A stretch of DNA of 64,000 nt from Siphlonurus alternatus (lineage: Eukaryota; Arthropoda; Insecta; Ephemeroptera; Siphlonuridae), in NCBI GenBank assembly GCA_949825025.1, contig OX463780.1:20664356-20728355 (forward strand), read 5' to 3'. The notes beneath the pieces are model-generated. The model was not told where the DNA came from and did not search any database. It saw only the letters and a list, made by a program, of their open reading frames with translations. The position numbers and the translations under genes were made by a program. Of this stretch, positions 36,209 through 48,922 are shown in pieces. Each line of letters begins with the position of its first letter. The first letter of the stretch is position 1.

Positions 36209-36641
36209 TGCAACTATAAGATTCTCTTAACTTGTTAGTGATGAAAGTAAAACATGAAACTACAATATTATTATTGTTGGTGAATTTAGGAAAGGAAGTT
36301 CTGTCATTGTTTATACTGTACTAGCTGATATGTCACTGATGATCATGTAACGCAGATGGTAAGTTGTTCACTGGTTCTACCTTCGTACTTCACTATAACT
36401 AACTTTTAACTTTGTGTGTCTATTGAAATATATTATATATAAAAAATATAATCCACCATTAATTTTAACGATGAAAATTCAACAAAAGAGTAACTATGAA
36501 AATTTTGTTTGGCACTTTTTTAACTGCTTATAACCATTATCTATAACGTATTGTCATGCTAAAGAGGACAATAAAAAATTCGTCTTGTCATAAAATAATT
36601 GTTTACATATTCACTTTTTTTATGTATAGACTTTGAGCATA

Positions 36642-36784
<143 letters not shown>

Positions 36785-37032
36785 CACACCTTTACAAAAT
36801 TAAAAACTTTGAAAATATTAAAAATTAAGACAGTATAATATTATACTATACGTGGGTAAAATGTTTTCAGTGTCAATAACATGCATGTATTAAAATCTAT
36901 TATAAAAAAGAAACAAAAAAACTTAAAACAGACATAACTAAACAATTTACGTTTTAGATTATTATATTATAATAATTTGAGCAATGATTCTCTCTTATAA
37001 AATTCTTATTTACATTTGTTTAATATAATAGG

Positions 37033-37146
37033 TCTATTCGTAATTACACAATTAGAAAGCATCGATTTTTACTTTATGTTTCATGTAAATAAGGTTCATC
37101 AATAAAAATCGATTCTTTCTGATTGTGTATTTACGAACAAAGCTAA
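37033..37146. mobile_element. Short terminal-inverted-repeat element
   Basis: A left end TTCGTAATTACACAATTAGA is mirrored by a right end reading TCTGATTGTGTATTTACGAA. Complementarity goes on through ATCGATTTTTA and TAAAAATCGAT. About 114 bp, non-coding, MITE-like. Confidence 0.65.
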
Positions 37147-37467
37147 TATTTTCATCGTAAATTGATAGTTCTTGAGGATTTTTATTTGTAAAATTTTTAA
37201 AATAAAAATACAAAGATGAAAACCATAAAATATTATTATATTCTCAACTATATACTTCCACAAGGAATATCAAAGTATTTAATTTTTTTTTTATTATTTT
37301 TACAATGGCGAACCAGGGCACCACCTTTTTGCTTAGAAATTTAAAGCGCGACATATTTGAGAAGTAAAGAATCCTTGGTGTATGATTTTTAATGATCTAA
37401 ATCTCTATCTTATGTTCTATACTTTATCCATTAAAATAGAATCATGGCACATTCAAGATGGACTTAC

Positions 37468-38403
37468 CTCATCTTGAACGTTTGTGCAGATGGAAAACAG
37501 AAGGTAGATTCTGAAGATTTCAAACACCAACCTTCCGCTTACATGGAAGGTCGTGTCTGCTAAATGGTTCAAAACTTCGTGGTCATAAACATTTTTCATC
37601 AGTATGTATAACTCATATTGCATAAGAATGCCGTGTGACAGTAAAAAGCTTAGGATACTTAAATTATAAATCTGGTTTAATTGATCGCAAATGTCATGCA
37701 ACAACTCAAATGAAAACCTAAGTTTTTCAAATTTTTTCACGGATCGTAATTTTTTACTCGTGCTTATTTTCAAAAACATTCGAAGTTGATTATTCAATGA
37801 TTTCAAATAATTTAATATAACATAACATATACTCCAAAATTGAATTTCTAAGCATATTTGATTACTAGCAGATAAATAGGACATGAAAGATAAAAACAAT
37901 GTCTCAATTGACCAAGTGTTAGATTTAAATAAATCTAGATATTTAATTAATAGAAATGAAATTTGAATGCTCTGACATAATAATAAAACTAACATGGCAA
38001 TCAACTTAATATGTTTATATTTTTTTAGAGGAATGATTTTATCAACTTTAGATAATTTCATCAAAATATTAAGAATATTTTGTAATTCAAAATAAATAAA
38101 ATATCCAATAATAATCATATAAAAATTGTAAGTTAAATCAGCCAGAAACGAGAGTAAAGAAGCACATTCTATTCCAAATTCTTCTTCAAAAAAGTATCTC
38201 AATGTTGCTTTGTACATATAGTGGAGCTCTCGTACATATGAAATAAAATGGTAAATCATTGTCAGTATGAATAAGATATTGTTGCGGCACACGAGTACGT
38301 TCTTATTTCGACTGGGCTTGCAGATCAGAGGCAACACCCCCGTGATTTTCGACCATACATAGATGGGTTCGAGGATTGAAGTTATGTTTCTTCTTATCTC
38401 CAT
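37468..38403 (-). CDS. Gustatory receptor variable exon 16
   Basis: 312 codons from MEIRRNITSILEPIYVWSKI to donor GAG|GTAAGT. Ten upstream in-frame codons (open to 38433) are excluded because the homologous starts of 13 and 15 are at this ATG. CASLLSFLADLTYNFYMIIIGYFIYF replaces the usual FIGD at TM2. KIIPLKKYKHIK is loop 1, SNQICLEIQFWSICYVILNYL is TM4 and QLNQIYNLSILSFLLSHGILMQYELY spans TM5. LVFEIFRIYLLFSICTNVQDE ends the exon. Nearest relative of the split exon 13. No clear initiator pentamer at 14 nt. Confidence 0.87.
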
Positions 38404-38462
38404 TTCTACAGCAATAAAGTTACGAGTTAGCAAGCAAGATCGTAGAATTCCCTATTTAACAC

Positions 38463-38568
38463 TCGTTGCCTTGAAAAATTTCCAACCTTGTTAATCACCA
38501 TGCCCTGTGTTATTCCTACTAAGCATGGTGATTAACAAGGTCGCAAAAGGAAACTTTCCGAAGCAACG
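38463..38568. mobile_element. MITE family B, copy 1
   Basis: Ends TCGTTGCCTTG and CGAAGCAACGA; inner inverted motifs CCTTGTTAATCACCATGC and GCATGGTGATTAACAAGG. A diverged relative lies at about 54276-54392. It sits 60 bp upstream of exon 16. Confidence 0.7.
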
Positions 38569-38579
38569 ACTGTACATTC

Positions 38580-39685
38580 AGCAATACAAGAACACAATTC
38601 GTTATTATATTGTCATTAATTACTGTAAACGACTTCAATAATTAAAATTATACTTATTAAATTTTACTATGTTCATTTTGCACCTGGTTGTATATAGTAG
38701 ATTATTGTATAATCTCAATCTATTCTTTCAATTTTTTATGTTACGACATCTAGGCAGGCCTAAGTCATTTAATTTTTTCACGTCGCTTCGCAGATATTTG
38801 AAAGAACAGATTTTTTGTTGTTTACTGGTTTCCACGTAAAAATGGACTAAAACATTTTTTATTTATTTTATTTAAGAAAGTATGAATTTTAGCATTCACA
38901 ATATAATAAAAATATAACAAAGGATATTTGTGAGCAAAAATTTGTTTCAATTTGTTTAAAAATTTCCCTTTCCATCGTTATTTGTCCCCATTATTGCGTC
39001 AAAAACGAAGCGGAGACACAATTTACTTTTTTTCAAATTTCTTTTCATTGACTTGTTTATAATATATTTTGAAATAATATGGAAATTGCCAAATAAAATT
39101 TAAAAAATAAACCCCTAACAAGCTGTTACTGATGAAAGGGATGACATTATCCACTTATTCCTTAAACCCTAGCTTGGACGTATTATTTTCATAATATTTA
39201 TGTATTTATGAGGGTTTACTACATTGCGCACCGGTTAAGGTTTAAGTTTAATAATAACTCTGTCAGCCTCTACAAAGGATAAAACGTAATTCTACTTTCA
39301 AATCTACTTGTGAACCTGAAAATTTTCTATTAATTTCTTGAACATGATATACATGTATATATAATATCTGAAAATTATTATAACTTAAATATATACAAAC
39401 ATCGTAAGTACCTATAATAGACTTATAATTAAATATTTGCTTTTTTTAGTTGCTTCTATCGTTGTAATATAAAATTTATGTATATAATGTAGTAACAACA
39501 TAATTATATTATGCAAATGTATTAAATAAATAAATATAAATTTGCTAAGTTTAAAAAAGTTAACGAAGTATTAATTTAAAATGGGTGTATGAGCATGGAT
39601 ATTTTTAACTTAAAATTGGTTTTACAATATAAATAACAGGCAGGTAGAATGACGAAAAAGTAACTGTAATTTAAATTATTATCAT
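38580..39685. other. AT-rich spacer
   Basis: No coding sequence recognised. No TM7-type exon found. Confidence 0.4.
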
Positions 39686-39695
39686 GAATTCTTAC

Positions 39696-40631
39696 CTCTC
39701 GCTGGAGCTTGACAGTTACCCAAAACTGGAGAACGACCTTCAAAGCTTCATAACAAAGGAAGAACATGACCTCGAAGATGCTGCCATCTCGCGGGTTCAG
39801 CATGACCAAATCAAATAGCATCATGACGACAGAGTAGATCTCGTACTGCATGTACACATTACGCATCAGCAAGTAACTGAGGAGACACAAGCCGTACATC
39901 TCGTTCACGGTCTTGCAAAGCTCGTGCAGTTTTTCATAAGATGTACGAAGGTTATTTAAATCTTTCTCTAGAGGTATATTTTTACTTTTTACGTAATTTT
40001 GTAGTACTAAATTTTCAATTTTAATATAATTTAATAATATGTAAGAAATACTAAAATAATGCAATTCAATTGTAGCTTGGTTACTACCAGCAATGTAAGA
40101 CATATAACTCTTGCAATTGTAGTTACTAACGTCCAATCATTAAGACTAGGATATTTATTATAGTTATCTCTTACTGCAAATATAAAATGACCGCATTGAA
40201 ATATTAATATAACACATAAAATATTATTTCTTACTCTTTTATAATTTTTTAAAGGAAGTGTTTTATTAATTTCAATAAGATGATTAAAAACAAATATAAA
40301 TTTATTGATACCAAGTATTAAGAAACTTAGGATAGAAAGCATGTAAAAATTAAAAAAATATATCACCAATAAATTGTAGAAAATGCGCTGGTTCGATTGC
40401 AGATACTTCAATGAACACGTGCTTCAATGTTGACTTATAAACGTAGTGAAAATCACGTACGTTTGTGATAATCAGGTACAATGCACTAAGTGTAAACAAT
40501 CTTTTATCACATTCTATATTTACGGTGTTTCCTTTAACAATTTTGTATCTTAAAGGTAAAAGTCCTGTAAACTTCGAAATGTAATACAGTGGTTTGAAAA
40601 GGTACAAAACTACGTTGTCCGATCCCATCAT
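39696..40631 (-). pseudogene. GR variable exon 17, two frameshifts
   Basis: It starts MMGSDNVVLYLFKPLYYISK with FTGLLPLRYK and is open to HFLQFIGDIFF. One extra T in a run of seven (40352-40358) closes the frame. FNFYMLSILSF then continues in a second frame through KTLPLKNYKRVRNN to DWTLVTT. A second shift near 40110-40120 leads to SYMSYIAGSNQATIELHYFSISYILLNYI and on to donor GAG|GTAAGA. TM5 and TM6 (VNEMYGLCLLSYLLMRNVYMQYEIY, LCYEALKVVLQFWVT) are intact. The first lesion is in a homopolymer and could be a sequence error; two lesions together favour a pseudogene. Confidence 0.75.
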
Positions 40632-41174
40632 TATAATAAAATGCACTAAAATGTTGTTAGTAACTCGTGTGATACGATAGTTAAAAAAATAGGTATTGAC
40701 ACTTTCAACAAAGGGTAAATCACTGTGTGGCGTTTCAATCAATTATGCAGCAAGATTGTTAGTGATATTGTAGTAGAATAAAATGCTATGAAGGATAAAC
40801 TCATTAAATCTCAAGTAAAAAAAAAAAAAAAAAAAAAAAGATCTCAAATTTAATATTAGAGCAAAGACATGAATTTTCAAATAACAAAATAACATAACAT
40901 ATTTATTTATTTTAGAGAAGCAAGGAAAAAGAAAAAAAGAAGGCCTTTGAGAAAGAAGGAGATTTAATTGATTTGGGTTATTTTAACCTCACATGTATTA
41001 CATGTATGTAATACATTGCAAGTATAAAGGAGTAAGTATATGCCTTACTCCGGTGAATTCACTATGAATATATATGCATGTACTCCGCTGCATCGGAGAT
41101 CAAAATAAATGTGATTAAATTTAATATTCTTTAACCATGCACATGGCTTTCTAGTAAAATAAAATTGAACTTAC

Positions 41175-42101
41175 CTCCTTTTCGATGTTAGAGCAAGCAG
41201 AAAACAGTAAGACGATTCTTAAGCTTTCGAATATCAGTAACTTTATGGCAGAGAATAGGTTTTCCATTTCCAAATTCAATGCCAGTAAGTCATATACATT
41301 TTTTATAACTAAGTACAAATCGTATTGTAGGAATACGTTCCGCATACAAAGAAAACAAAATATGCTTGGATCATAGATGCGATTAATTTGGTCATAAATT
41401 TTATACAACCTGTCATAATTAATTCTTAGTTCATCCACGTTCCGCCAGGTGAATGTTTTTTTAGTAATTGAAAAATAATTTAAATTCTCATTTAATTTTT
41501 TAAAATAGTTATACAAAACTATGCAAATACTCCAAAATTGCATTTCTAGGGTTATTTGATTACTGCTGGCTACAAAAGAGATAAAACCTACAGAAATTGA
41601 ATAAGCGGTCAATTTATTATTTTGAAATGAATGGAGAAGTTTTATTATTAAAAATAATAGAGGTATTCCTTGAATGAATACAATCCAAAATAAAATTTTA
41701 TTTCTTAAAGATTTATAATTTTTGATGGAAATTGCTTTATTAATTTTTATAAATTCTTGAAAAATATCAGGCATTTTTTTTGTATCATGCCATAAAAAAA
41801 TAAGAATTGATAATAAATAACAATTAAATATCAACGCCCCTATTAATTGAAGAAAATGAACGGCTTCTAATGAATAAATCTCGTCTGAAAAATGACGCAT
41901 TGTAGATCTGTATACATATTGAATATCTCTCAAAAACTGGAGTATTATATAAATAATGCTAAGCATTACCAAGCTTTTTTGACGATGTATTGTTATGTGC
42001 TTAGAGCTGTCAATATTATAATTTAAAGGTAAAACTCCCGTATATTTTGATATCAAGTATATAGGCTGGAGTACGAATAACACACTGTTTTCTGCTCCCA
42101 T
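41175..42101 (-). CDS. Gustatory receptor variable exon 18
   Basis: 309 codons from MGAENSVLFVLQPIYLISKY to donor GAG|GTAAGT. The frame is open eleven codons further upstream, but ATG 42101 aligns with exons 10, 21 and 24. TGVLPLNYN is the N-terminal motif and AVHFLQLIGALIFNCYLLSI is at TM2. AISIKNYKSLRN is loop 1, SSNQITLEMQFWSICIVLYNYF is TM4 and DQINRIYDPSIFCFLCMRNVFLQYDLY spans TM5. LIFESLRIVLLFSACSNIEKE closes it. IGA instead of IGD at TM2 links it to the 22-25 block. TCAGT with its A 14 nt upstream of the ATG. Confidence 0.88.
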
Positions 42102-42112
42102 ATTGTAGAAAT

Positions 42113-42117
42113 ACTGA
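42113..42117 (-). promoter_or_regulatory. Initiator-like TCAGT of exon 18
   Basis: Presumed +1 A at 42115, 14 nt before the ATG. Confidence 0.5.
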
Positions 42118-42225
42118 CGTACAAAACGTATCACTCACTTAAAAACGCCAAGTGCTTTCAATTTTTATAGAAAGAGTTTGTATATATAAAAAAAATATAT
42201 AACATGAGCATGGTTTGAAGTAAAG

Positions 42226-42301
42226 AGTTGACACTTTTCGTATTCTCTCCAATCTGGTGAATGAGTCGCAATTCCTTTAGAAAATAAAAAGTGTCAACTG
42301 A
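42226..42301. repeat. Hairpin element
   Basis: GAGTTGACACTTTTCGTATTCT faces a right arm ending AAAAAGTGTCAACTG. Short inverted ends around about 40 bp; MITE-like. Confidence 0.5.
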
Positions 42302-42309
42302 TGATGACG

Positions 42310-44080
42310 ATAATATTGTTGTTTACATGTCACTTTTTTGTATAAAGGCAAAGAAATTTAACAAAGTGTATGTCATTTTTACAAAATTGATACATTATTT
42401 TAAATGAGTTCATTTATTTATTATTAAGCACATTGTTATATTTGTGAATAAATTTTGATAAGAATGCGAAGTTAAATTGGTGAAAAATTGGAGTCTCATT
42501 CAGATTAAATAAAAAAGTTAAAGGTTTTACATTTTATACATATATAGTGACAGTTTTTTAAAGTTTAAGTAATAATTTATCAAAGGCATAGGTCCAAATA
42601 GCTCTAATTTTATTAAATGATAATTTTACTCTTGCACAATTCTGGGAGTATTGTCACACAGTGTATATTAATAAGAGTTTATTTTTAAGATTTTTTTGAA
42701 AAGTCTCTACATATTGAAATGTGCATAATCAATTTCGTATTGTTATATTTAGTGAGGTAGCTTTGGGAAATTATTTTAAGAAATAGTAATAAATGCTTAA
42801 AATATAAGCAATTTTTAGAGGAATAATTTCAGGTCCAAAATATAATTTTTAAATTAGAGTTAGAGTTATATAGTAAATATATATGGAACTATTCATAAAA
42901 AAAAACTAGCATTGAATTTAGCCTAACGAAAATTTAGTCACAGATTTAGAGTTAAATATTTCTGGGCTGAAATAAGTTTTTTCTGTGTGAATAGCCTCTA
43001 CTGTTACAACATTTACAACGTACTTTTTATAACTTCTCCTAATTTTTCTTAATCTGAATCTTTTTGTCAGTTCTGCCGCGGCTCCGGCAACTCAGACAGA
43101 AGCTATGCATAATATTATATAACCTATAAAATACATACCTACTAACATATCCTGGACAGTGGTAACGTTTAGGCTGTCTTAAAGTGTAAAACGAATCTAT
43201 ACTATCACCTCTAACAAGTGAAAGTTGACACTTGATAATTTCCGGAAGTAACGTAAATTACGTAGTTCTTCTTTTGTTTAGTCCGCAATCGGAAGCGGAA
43301 ATTAGTAGAAAATTTCCGGTATTAACTCTCAATTTTTATACTGTAGACTACGAAGAGGTCAGAAAACTTTTAAACTTCGAAAGAAAGCAGAAATCAATAA
43401 TTATGTGAAGTTTAACACACTCTTAATAATATAAATATTAATAAAATAGCTTTAATGTTATAAATATTAATTTTTGATCAAATTAATATGTAATTAATTA
43501 ATCTCCGTTTTAATATTTAAAAATTTGCTTAACTTCCAAGGCTGAAAACAACCAGGTGACCACATCTAATTTTATTATGAATTAATTGGCATTGCATGTT
43601 AGTAAAAAGATTGGAGATTTCTATAAACATAAATACAGCAATATTGTAAATTAAATCCCCAGGGTAACTTTATGCTTTATATATCGGTATTTTAGCTTAT
43701 CTTAAGGGACATTTACAATAAAATGAGACCATGGCACTACACGTTCAGGGTACACTTATGAAATTTGATTTCAAGCTTGATTTTTGTATTTAAAGTTTTT
43801 GAATTTATATTAAATTTGTGTTCTAAATTTAGTTTAATTTGTTGTGAATCATAATAGAACTATGGACACCTTTTACGAGTCATTAACATCATTATTTTAT
43901 ACTGTTATTACTTATTAATGAACATATGACTATCCCGCGGTGTTTGTTTTCGAGCTGTTTCTACCTATAAAAAAACTTGCCCCAGAAAATATGACATATT
44001 TATGAAGTTTTAACATCAGGTTATCAGGTTGTAACTTTTGATTCATATGCAATTATTCATAAATAAAATATTAATTTATT
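42310..44080. other. AT-rich spacer, 1.8 kb
   Basis: No gene, GR trace or transposon end recognised. Confidence 0.4.
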
Positions 44081-44090
44081 AATTGCTTAC

Positions 44091-44974
44091 CTGAAGGTGT
44101 AATTCTTCACACACCCATATCTGTTGAAATGCTTTAAATACGTCAAAAAACGTCCATAATATTTCAAGACAAAACTGGTGATGATGTGTACCATAAAGAA
44201 CAACTTCATACAACTGTGAAATGATGCTAAACATATTATACTGAAAGTAAATATTCCGTATACATAAAAAACTTAATAAACATTTGTTATAAATTTGATT
44301 AATTTTACTACAAACGTCAGTCATCATATCACATGCTAATCTTAAATCATACATTCTCTGTTGTGATATAAGAGTATTTTTCTGTGAAGCATATTTCTGT
44401 AATTCATTGTTTAATGCTTCAAAATATTGTAGTAATATGTACAAAATACTCCAAAACTGTAACTCCACTGAAATTTGATTACTGGAAGCAAAAATAGACA
44501 TAACATGTTGAAATATTTTAACTGGAGTTAGATTTATTAATCTGAAAGCTGCAATTGTAAAATATAAAGTCAGCATCTGACTTAAAACCAAATATATAAA
44601 AAGCTTGTTTCTGATGACTTTCTGCTTTTTTATAATTATAATTTTATGTATATGTTGTAATTGATTCAAAATGTCTGGAAATTCCCGTACTTTTAACCAA
44701 ACAAAATGAAATATTGAGAAAATATAAAAATGAAATATTAAATTTCCAATTGTTCTTAGAAAATAATCAGCACCAAATTTAATTCCTTTAAAATAGTGAG
44801 CTGTTGAAACATATAAGTAATATAGGTCACGAAAATATATAAAAAATGAATATAGAGCACTTAGTTTATATATTTTAATATTGAGGTAAAAAGTCATATT
44901 TTGTTTGTTGTGATTTAAAGGCACAACCAAAATAACGGCTGCAGCAGGTAAAACACGTCTTCACTGCCACCCAT
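44091..44974 (-). pseudogene. GR variable exon 19, N-terminal deletion
   Basis: It starts like exon 20 with MGGSEDVFYLLQPLFW at 44974 and reaches a stop three codons later. The frame that continues the receptor opens at VVPLNHNKQN. Compared with exon 20, about 19 bases encoding the SKITG part of SK-TGVLPL are missing. From there all 280 codons are open to donor CAG|GTAAGC: ADYFLRTIGNLIFHFYIF, SSNQISVELQFWSILYILLQYF, KINQIYNKCLLSFLCIRNIYFQYN and FFDVFKAFQQIWVCEELHLQ. An internal ATG could initiate, but the product would lack the conserved N-terminus. Pseudogene is the better call. Confidence 0.7.
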
Positions 44975-44999
44975 TTTATAGTTTACTACTTCAGAAATA

Positions 45000-45760
45000 A
45001 TAATAATAAAAAAATGCTCATGATAATAATAAAATGTGTACTGTCCACATGACACATTATCCGCTTTTCAACAATATCATTAGGGTCCTGTTTAACCAAA
45101 TTAAGCTGCCAGTCAGTATTCTTGGTATTGTATGTTATATTGTTACATTTTATAATTATGTAATCAATAAAATAATCAAATGCTTTATTGAAGTTTCAAA
45201 GGATAAATATTTCAGTGCAATATTTTTCTTATCCAAAATATCATATTGGGAAAAAAAGGACAACATAAAAATTTGTATTGTCATTTCAATTTATATGATG
45301 CTTCCAAAATTATCGCTTTATTTTATTATATATAACTTTCTAAAATTATAAGTTATTGTCTACAATAAAATAATACGCATGCAAATTTATAATATATATG
45401 AGATGCAAAACAAAGGCTATATACTGGCGCTTGCTGTATAAATTCAACGTTTTGAGGTAAAAAAGTAAACAATTAGTAGTTCGAATTGTTTTACTGTGCA
45501 TCAGCCTATTATTTGTTCTTATAATATTTTAATAATTAAAATTATCAACAATGAAAATCTTCTTGAATTAAATTATATTTTTCATTTTATTTATTATATT
45601 TATTCAATACAGACTGGGAGTTGTATAGGTAGTCACATTGTCAAAAATACAGTATAATTCATATAGAAATATTCATATTTAAATACTTAGACAATATTAA
45701 GTTAACATACACGTCATGCAGACATTACTATAAAACTAAAAAAAGTGGTATCATCTATTT
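45000..45760. other. AT-rich spacer
   Basis: A 105-codon plus-strand open frame (45034-45351) is hydrophobic and A/T-rich with no recognisable family. I do not call it a gene. Confidence 0.35.
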
Positions 45761-45762
45761 AC

Positions 45763-45935
45763 CACCAAAAGCCGAATTCGGGTAAAAGCCGAAAAAAATT
45801 AGCAAAACTAGTTTTTAGCATATTGGTTAATGACCAAAACTAGTTTTGCTCAAATCGAAATGAACAAAACCAGATGAAGACTTTTACTTCGGCTTTTGCT
45901 AATTTCGATTTGAACAAAACTAGTTCTGCGCATTT
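45763..45935. repeat. Mosaic of inverted repeats (AAAACTAGTTTTGCT)
   Basis: AAAAGCCGAA and AAAACTAGTTTT motifs occur several times in both orientations (near 45775, 45808, 45840, 45880, 45920). They form nested hairpins. Element type unknown. Confidence 0.55.
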
Positions 45936-46259
45936 CTCACAAGTTTATAAATTTATTTTGTCAAAATTATTAATTTGACGTACAGCGCAGCGCGCCCCAT
46001 GCTATATATTATACCTATTGTGTTGTCTATTCATCTATAACTTCAGTGTTTTATGATTAATTATTTATTATATTATATTCTGTATTGTTTTTAGTTTATC
46101 ATACATTTTTTTTTGTTTATTTGTTGTCCCACATTTAATGTGGGAAAAAAAATATTGGACCATGCTTAAAAAATTAACCTTTTTAAATTAAATTTCAACA
46201 AACTGAAAATATCACAACTTTGTTGTTTAAATATAAAAATAAATTTGTTTTTCTCTTAC

Positions 46260-47168
46260 CTGGCATTCCAGTTCTGTACACACCCAAAACTGCTGAAAAA
46301 CTCTAAATATTTCGAATGATATCCAAACTATTTCACGTAGAAAGTTGTGTTTTTTTTCATTGAACACAATGAAGGAATACAAATGTTTAATGAGTCTGTA
46401 AATATTGTACTGAATGTAAATATTGCGAACACAAAAGAAACTTAACAAACATTTATCGTAAGTTTTGTTAACTTTGACTGCCATTTCATTCAAATTTTTA
46501 TCAGCTAGTCTTAAATCTATAAAATTTTGTTCTGAAAAGACTGTGGAATTTGTCATACAATAAGTTTCTAATTGATGATTTAGGTTTTTGTAAAATTGTA
46601 TAATTACGTAGCCAATACTCCAGAATTGCAATTCTATTGAAATCTGATTGCTCCCAGCAATTATAGACATAAAATATTGACAAAAAATAAGCAAATCATA
46701 TTCATAGGAAAATGAAGTAAGAATAAAATATAAATATATACTTTGATAAAATATAAGATATAATAACAATTTTTGTCTTATTATTTTCGGCATTTTAATA
46801 GAAATTATTTTATTTATATTTTGTAGCCCATGAAGAATATCAGAAAACTCAGACACTTTAAATAACACAAAATGAAAAATTGTTAAAACGTAAAAATGAA
46901 ATATGATATTTCCAAATGAGCGAAGGAAATAATCTGCATCAATAGCAATTCCCATGAAATATCTTGAAGTTGAAATGTAAACATAATAAAGGTCACGTGT
47001 ATACATTACTGAAAAATATAACACACTTAAATTAAATATATTTTTGTTAATAAAAAAATTCAATTCTTTTGGCTGCAATATCTTATAGCTCAAAGGTAAG
47101 ACTCCGGTTATTTTCGACAGCCAGTATATCGGTTGTAGGAGGTAAAACACGTCCCTACCACCTTCCAT
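46260..47168 (-). CDS. Gustatory receptor variable exon 20
   Basis: 303 codons from MEGGRDVFYLLQPIYWLSKI to donor CAG|GTAAGA. TGVLPLSYK is the N-terminal motif and ADYFLRSFGNIIFHFYVLTIFHFVLF spans TM2. KIISIKMPKIIRQK is loop 1, AGSNQISIELQFWSIGYVIIQF is TM4 and KVNKTYDKCLLSFFCVRNIYIQYNIY spans TM5. ISFEIFRVFQQFWVCTELECQ closes it. Sister of exon 19 and cousin of exon 8. A CCAGT pentamer lies with its A 23 nt upstream of the ATG. Confidence 0.87.
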
Positions 47169-47614
47169 GTTTGCAACAGAGTGATGACACTGGACATCAC
47201 GTCAAAATAAAAAAAATTACCGTGTTTGTGAAATATCGATTTTCTATTATAGTCTTCTAATCATTTTCTATTGTTGGCGTTACTTCGAAACTATCAAACA
47301 ACCATCTACATAATAAAAGGTTATCATCTGATTATAGTATTTTTATCATTATATTTATAACAAAGAACAAATTGAGTAGAAATAATTAATTTAATTACAT
47401 GTAATTTAAACATCAAAACTTTTAATTTATTATAAGATATCATGAGCAAGTTATAAATTATAATTGTTCTAATAGCCTTGCATCCTCAAAAAAGGGTTGT
47501 AATTTTTTTTATGCCAGGTAAATTTATTGAATTCTATTAAATAGTACAGTATAATACTACGAAAAATTAATACGACAGTTTTTTTTTATCTAAATTAAAA
47601 TGTTATTTATAATA

Positions 47615-48759
47615 CAGGGTGATCATAAAGTTCATGAAAATTGTAACCGCAAATCTATACATCAAATTGAAGTCCTGGTTTCATCATTTTCAAAACTTGA
47701 TTCAATATTTTTTTAATTTTACAAAGTGGTTTTCTCACAAGTTGAAACAAGATGATAATTGCAATTTTTAACCGCTTTTTCTTGATGTTTTGGACTGCAG
47801 CACCTAAAATTTAATGCATCAAAGCTCTTGTTTGTTGATTTTTTTTTTTTTTTTTACCCACACTACCTTAAGATTTCTCCACATATGCCCCATTACCTAT
47901 TCGTAACACAAAACAATTAAACACATGTAACCGCACCTGTAGCTCCCGCCAAAGGTACTTGCGTGAAATCGCAAGATTCGCATGATAAGTGTGGTGGATT
48001 GAAAGACACAAATGATGGGCTGCTTGAGCTGCAGTGTCTTGAATACTATGTTCTTATGTAACTCAAAGAAGAATTTGAGTGTGATGAGGTCAGGGGACCT
48101 TGGGGCTAAGTTGTGGGACCGTCATAATGTCTGTTCAAGTGTCCGAGTAAGACAAGACTCCGTACAGACAAGAGCGCACGTCGTTTCGTGACAGAGCGCA
48201 TCATTGTCTGTATACGAGGTCTTCCCCGCCGGTAACTTCCTCAAATGTGACGGTCCCACAATGTGGGTCCCGAGATCCCCTGACCTCACTACACTCAAAT
48301 TATTTTTTGGAGAACAACGTGTTCAAGACATTGCATATGGTGAAGAACACCGTGCAACTCAAGAGCGAGCTTTTCAGTTCACTGCGCTTGCGAATCTTGC
48401 AACGCCACGTAATCTTTGGCGAGAGCTTGAGGTTCGGTTACATATGTTTTGAGGTACAAGTGGGGCTTACGTGGAGAAACCTTAAGTTGTGGATGAAAAA
48501 ATTCAACATGCAGGGGTTTTGATGCATTAAATTTCAGGTGCTGCAGTCCAAAACATCAAGAAAAAGAGGTGAAAAAACGCAATTTTTAACATGTTTCAAC
48601 TTGTGAGAAAACCATTTTGACAAAAAAAAAAAATTTGGAATCAAGTTTTGAAAATTTTGAATCCAGGGCTTCAATTTAATGTATAGAAAGTGTATATTCA
48701 GATTGAATGGGGGAGTTCTATTTGCGGCTACAATTTTCAAGAACTTTGTGATCACCCTG
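47615..48759. mobile_element. Mariner-type foldback (inverted duplication), 1.15 kb
   Basis: Ends CAGGGTGATCA and TGATCACCCTG are flanked by TA on both sides, as for Tc1/mariner elements. The whole element is a palindrome centred near 48185. Each half carries the same TIR, the same CTGCAGTCCAAAACATCAAG block and the same transposase-derived block. The right half (48244-48520, plus) translates to VPRSPDLTTLKLFF and a following helix, like the PRSPDLTPLDFFLWG motif of mariner-family transposases, with broken frames. No functional transposase. Confidence 0.8.
48244..48520 (+). pseudogene. Mariner transposase C-terminal fragment
   Basis: Broken frames contain PRSPDLTTLKLFF, then the region expected after the second catalytic Asp (VQDIAYGEEHRATQERAFQF). 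A C-terminal stretch about RNLWRELEVRLHMF follows. The mirror copy in the left arm (48060-48130, minus) is more degraded. Not functional. Confidence 0.6.
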
Positions 48760-48922
48760 TATTACTGTCTTCATATCGTATCATAGAATTTAAACTTCTA
48801 CCAGTTCTACAACTAGCTATAGACAGAAAAAGTTAAATAACGATTAGCGAGGGGGGAGGACCATGAAAATAATTTTACATTAAAGAAAAGTGTGTAGAAA
48901 AAATAATTGGAAAATTACTTAC

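Noticed and set aside
45034..45351. 105-codon hydrophobic plus-strand open frame
   Set aside because: Hydrophobic composition follows from AT-rich sequence; no family resemblance and no promoter features.
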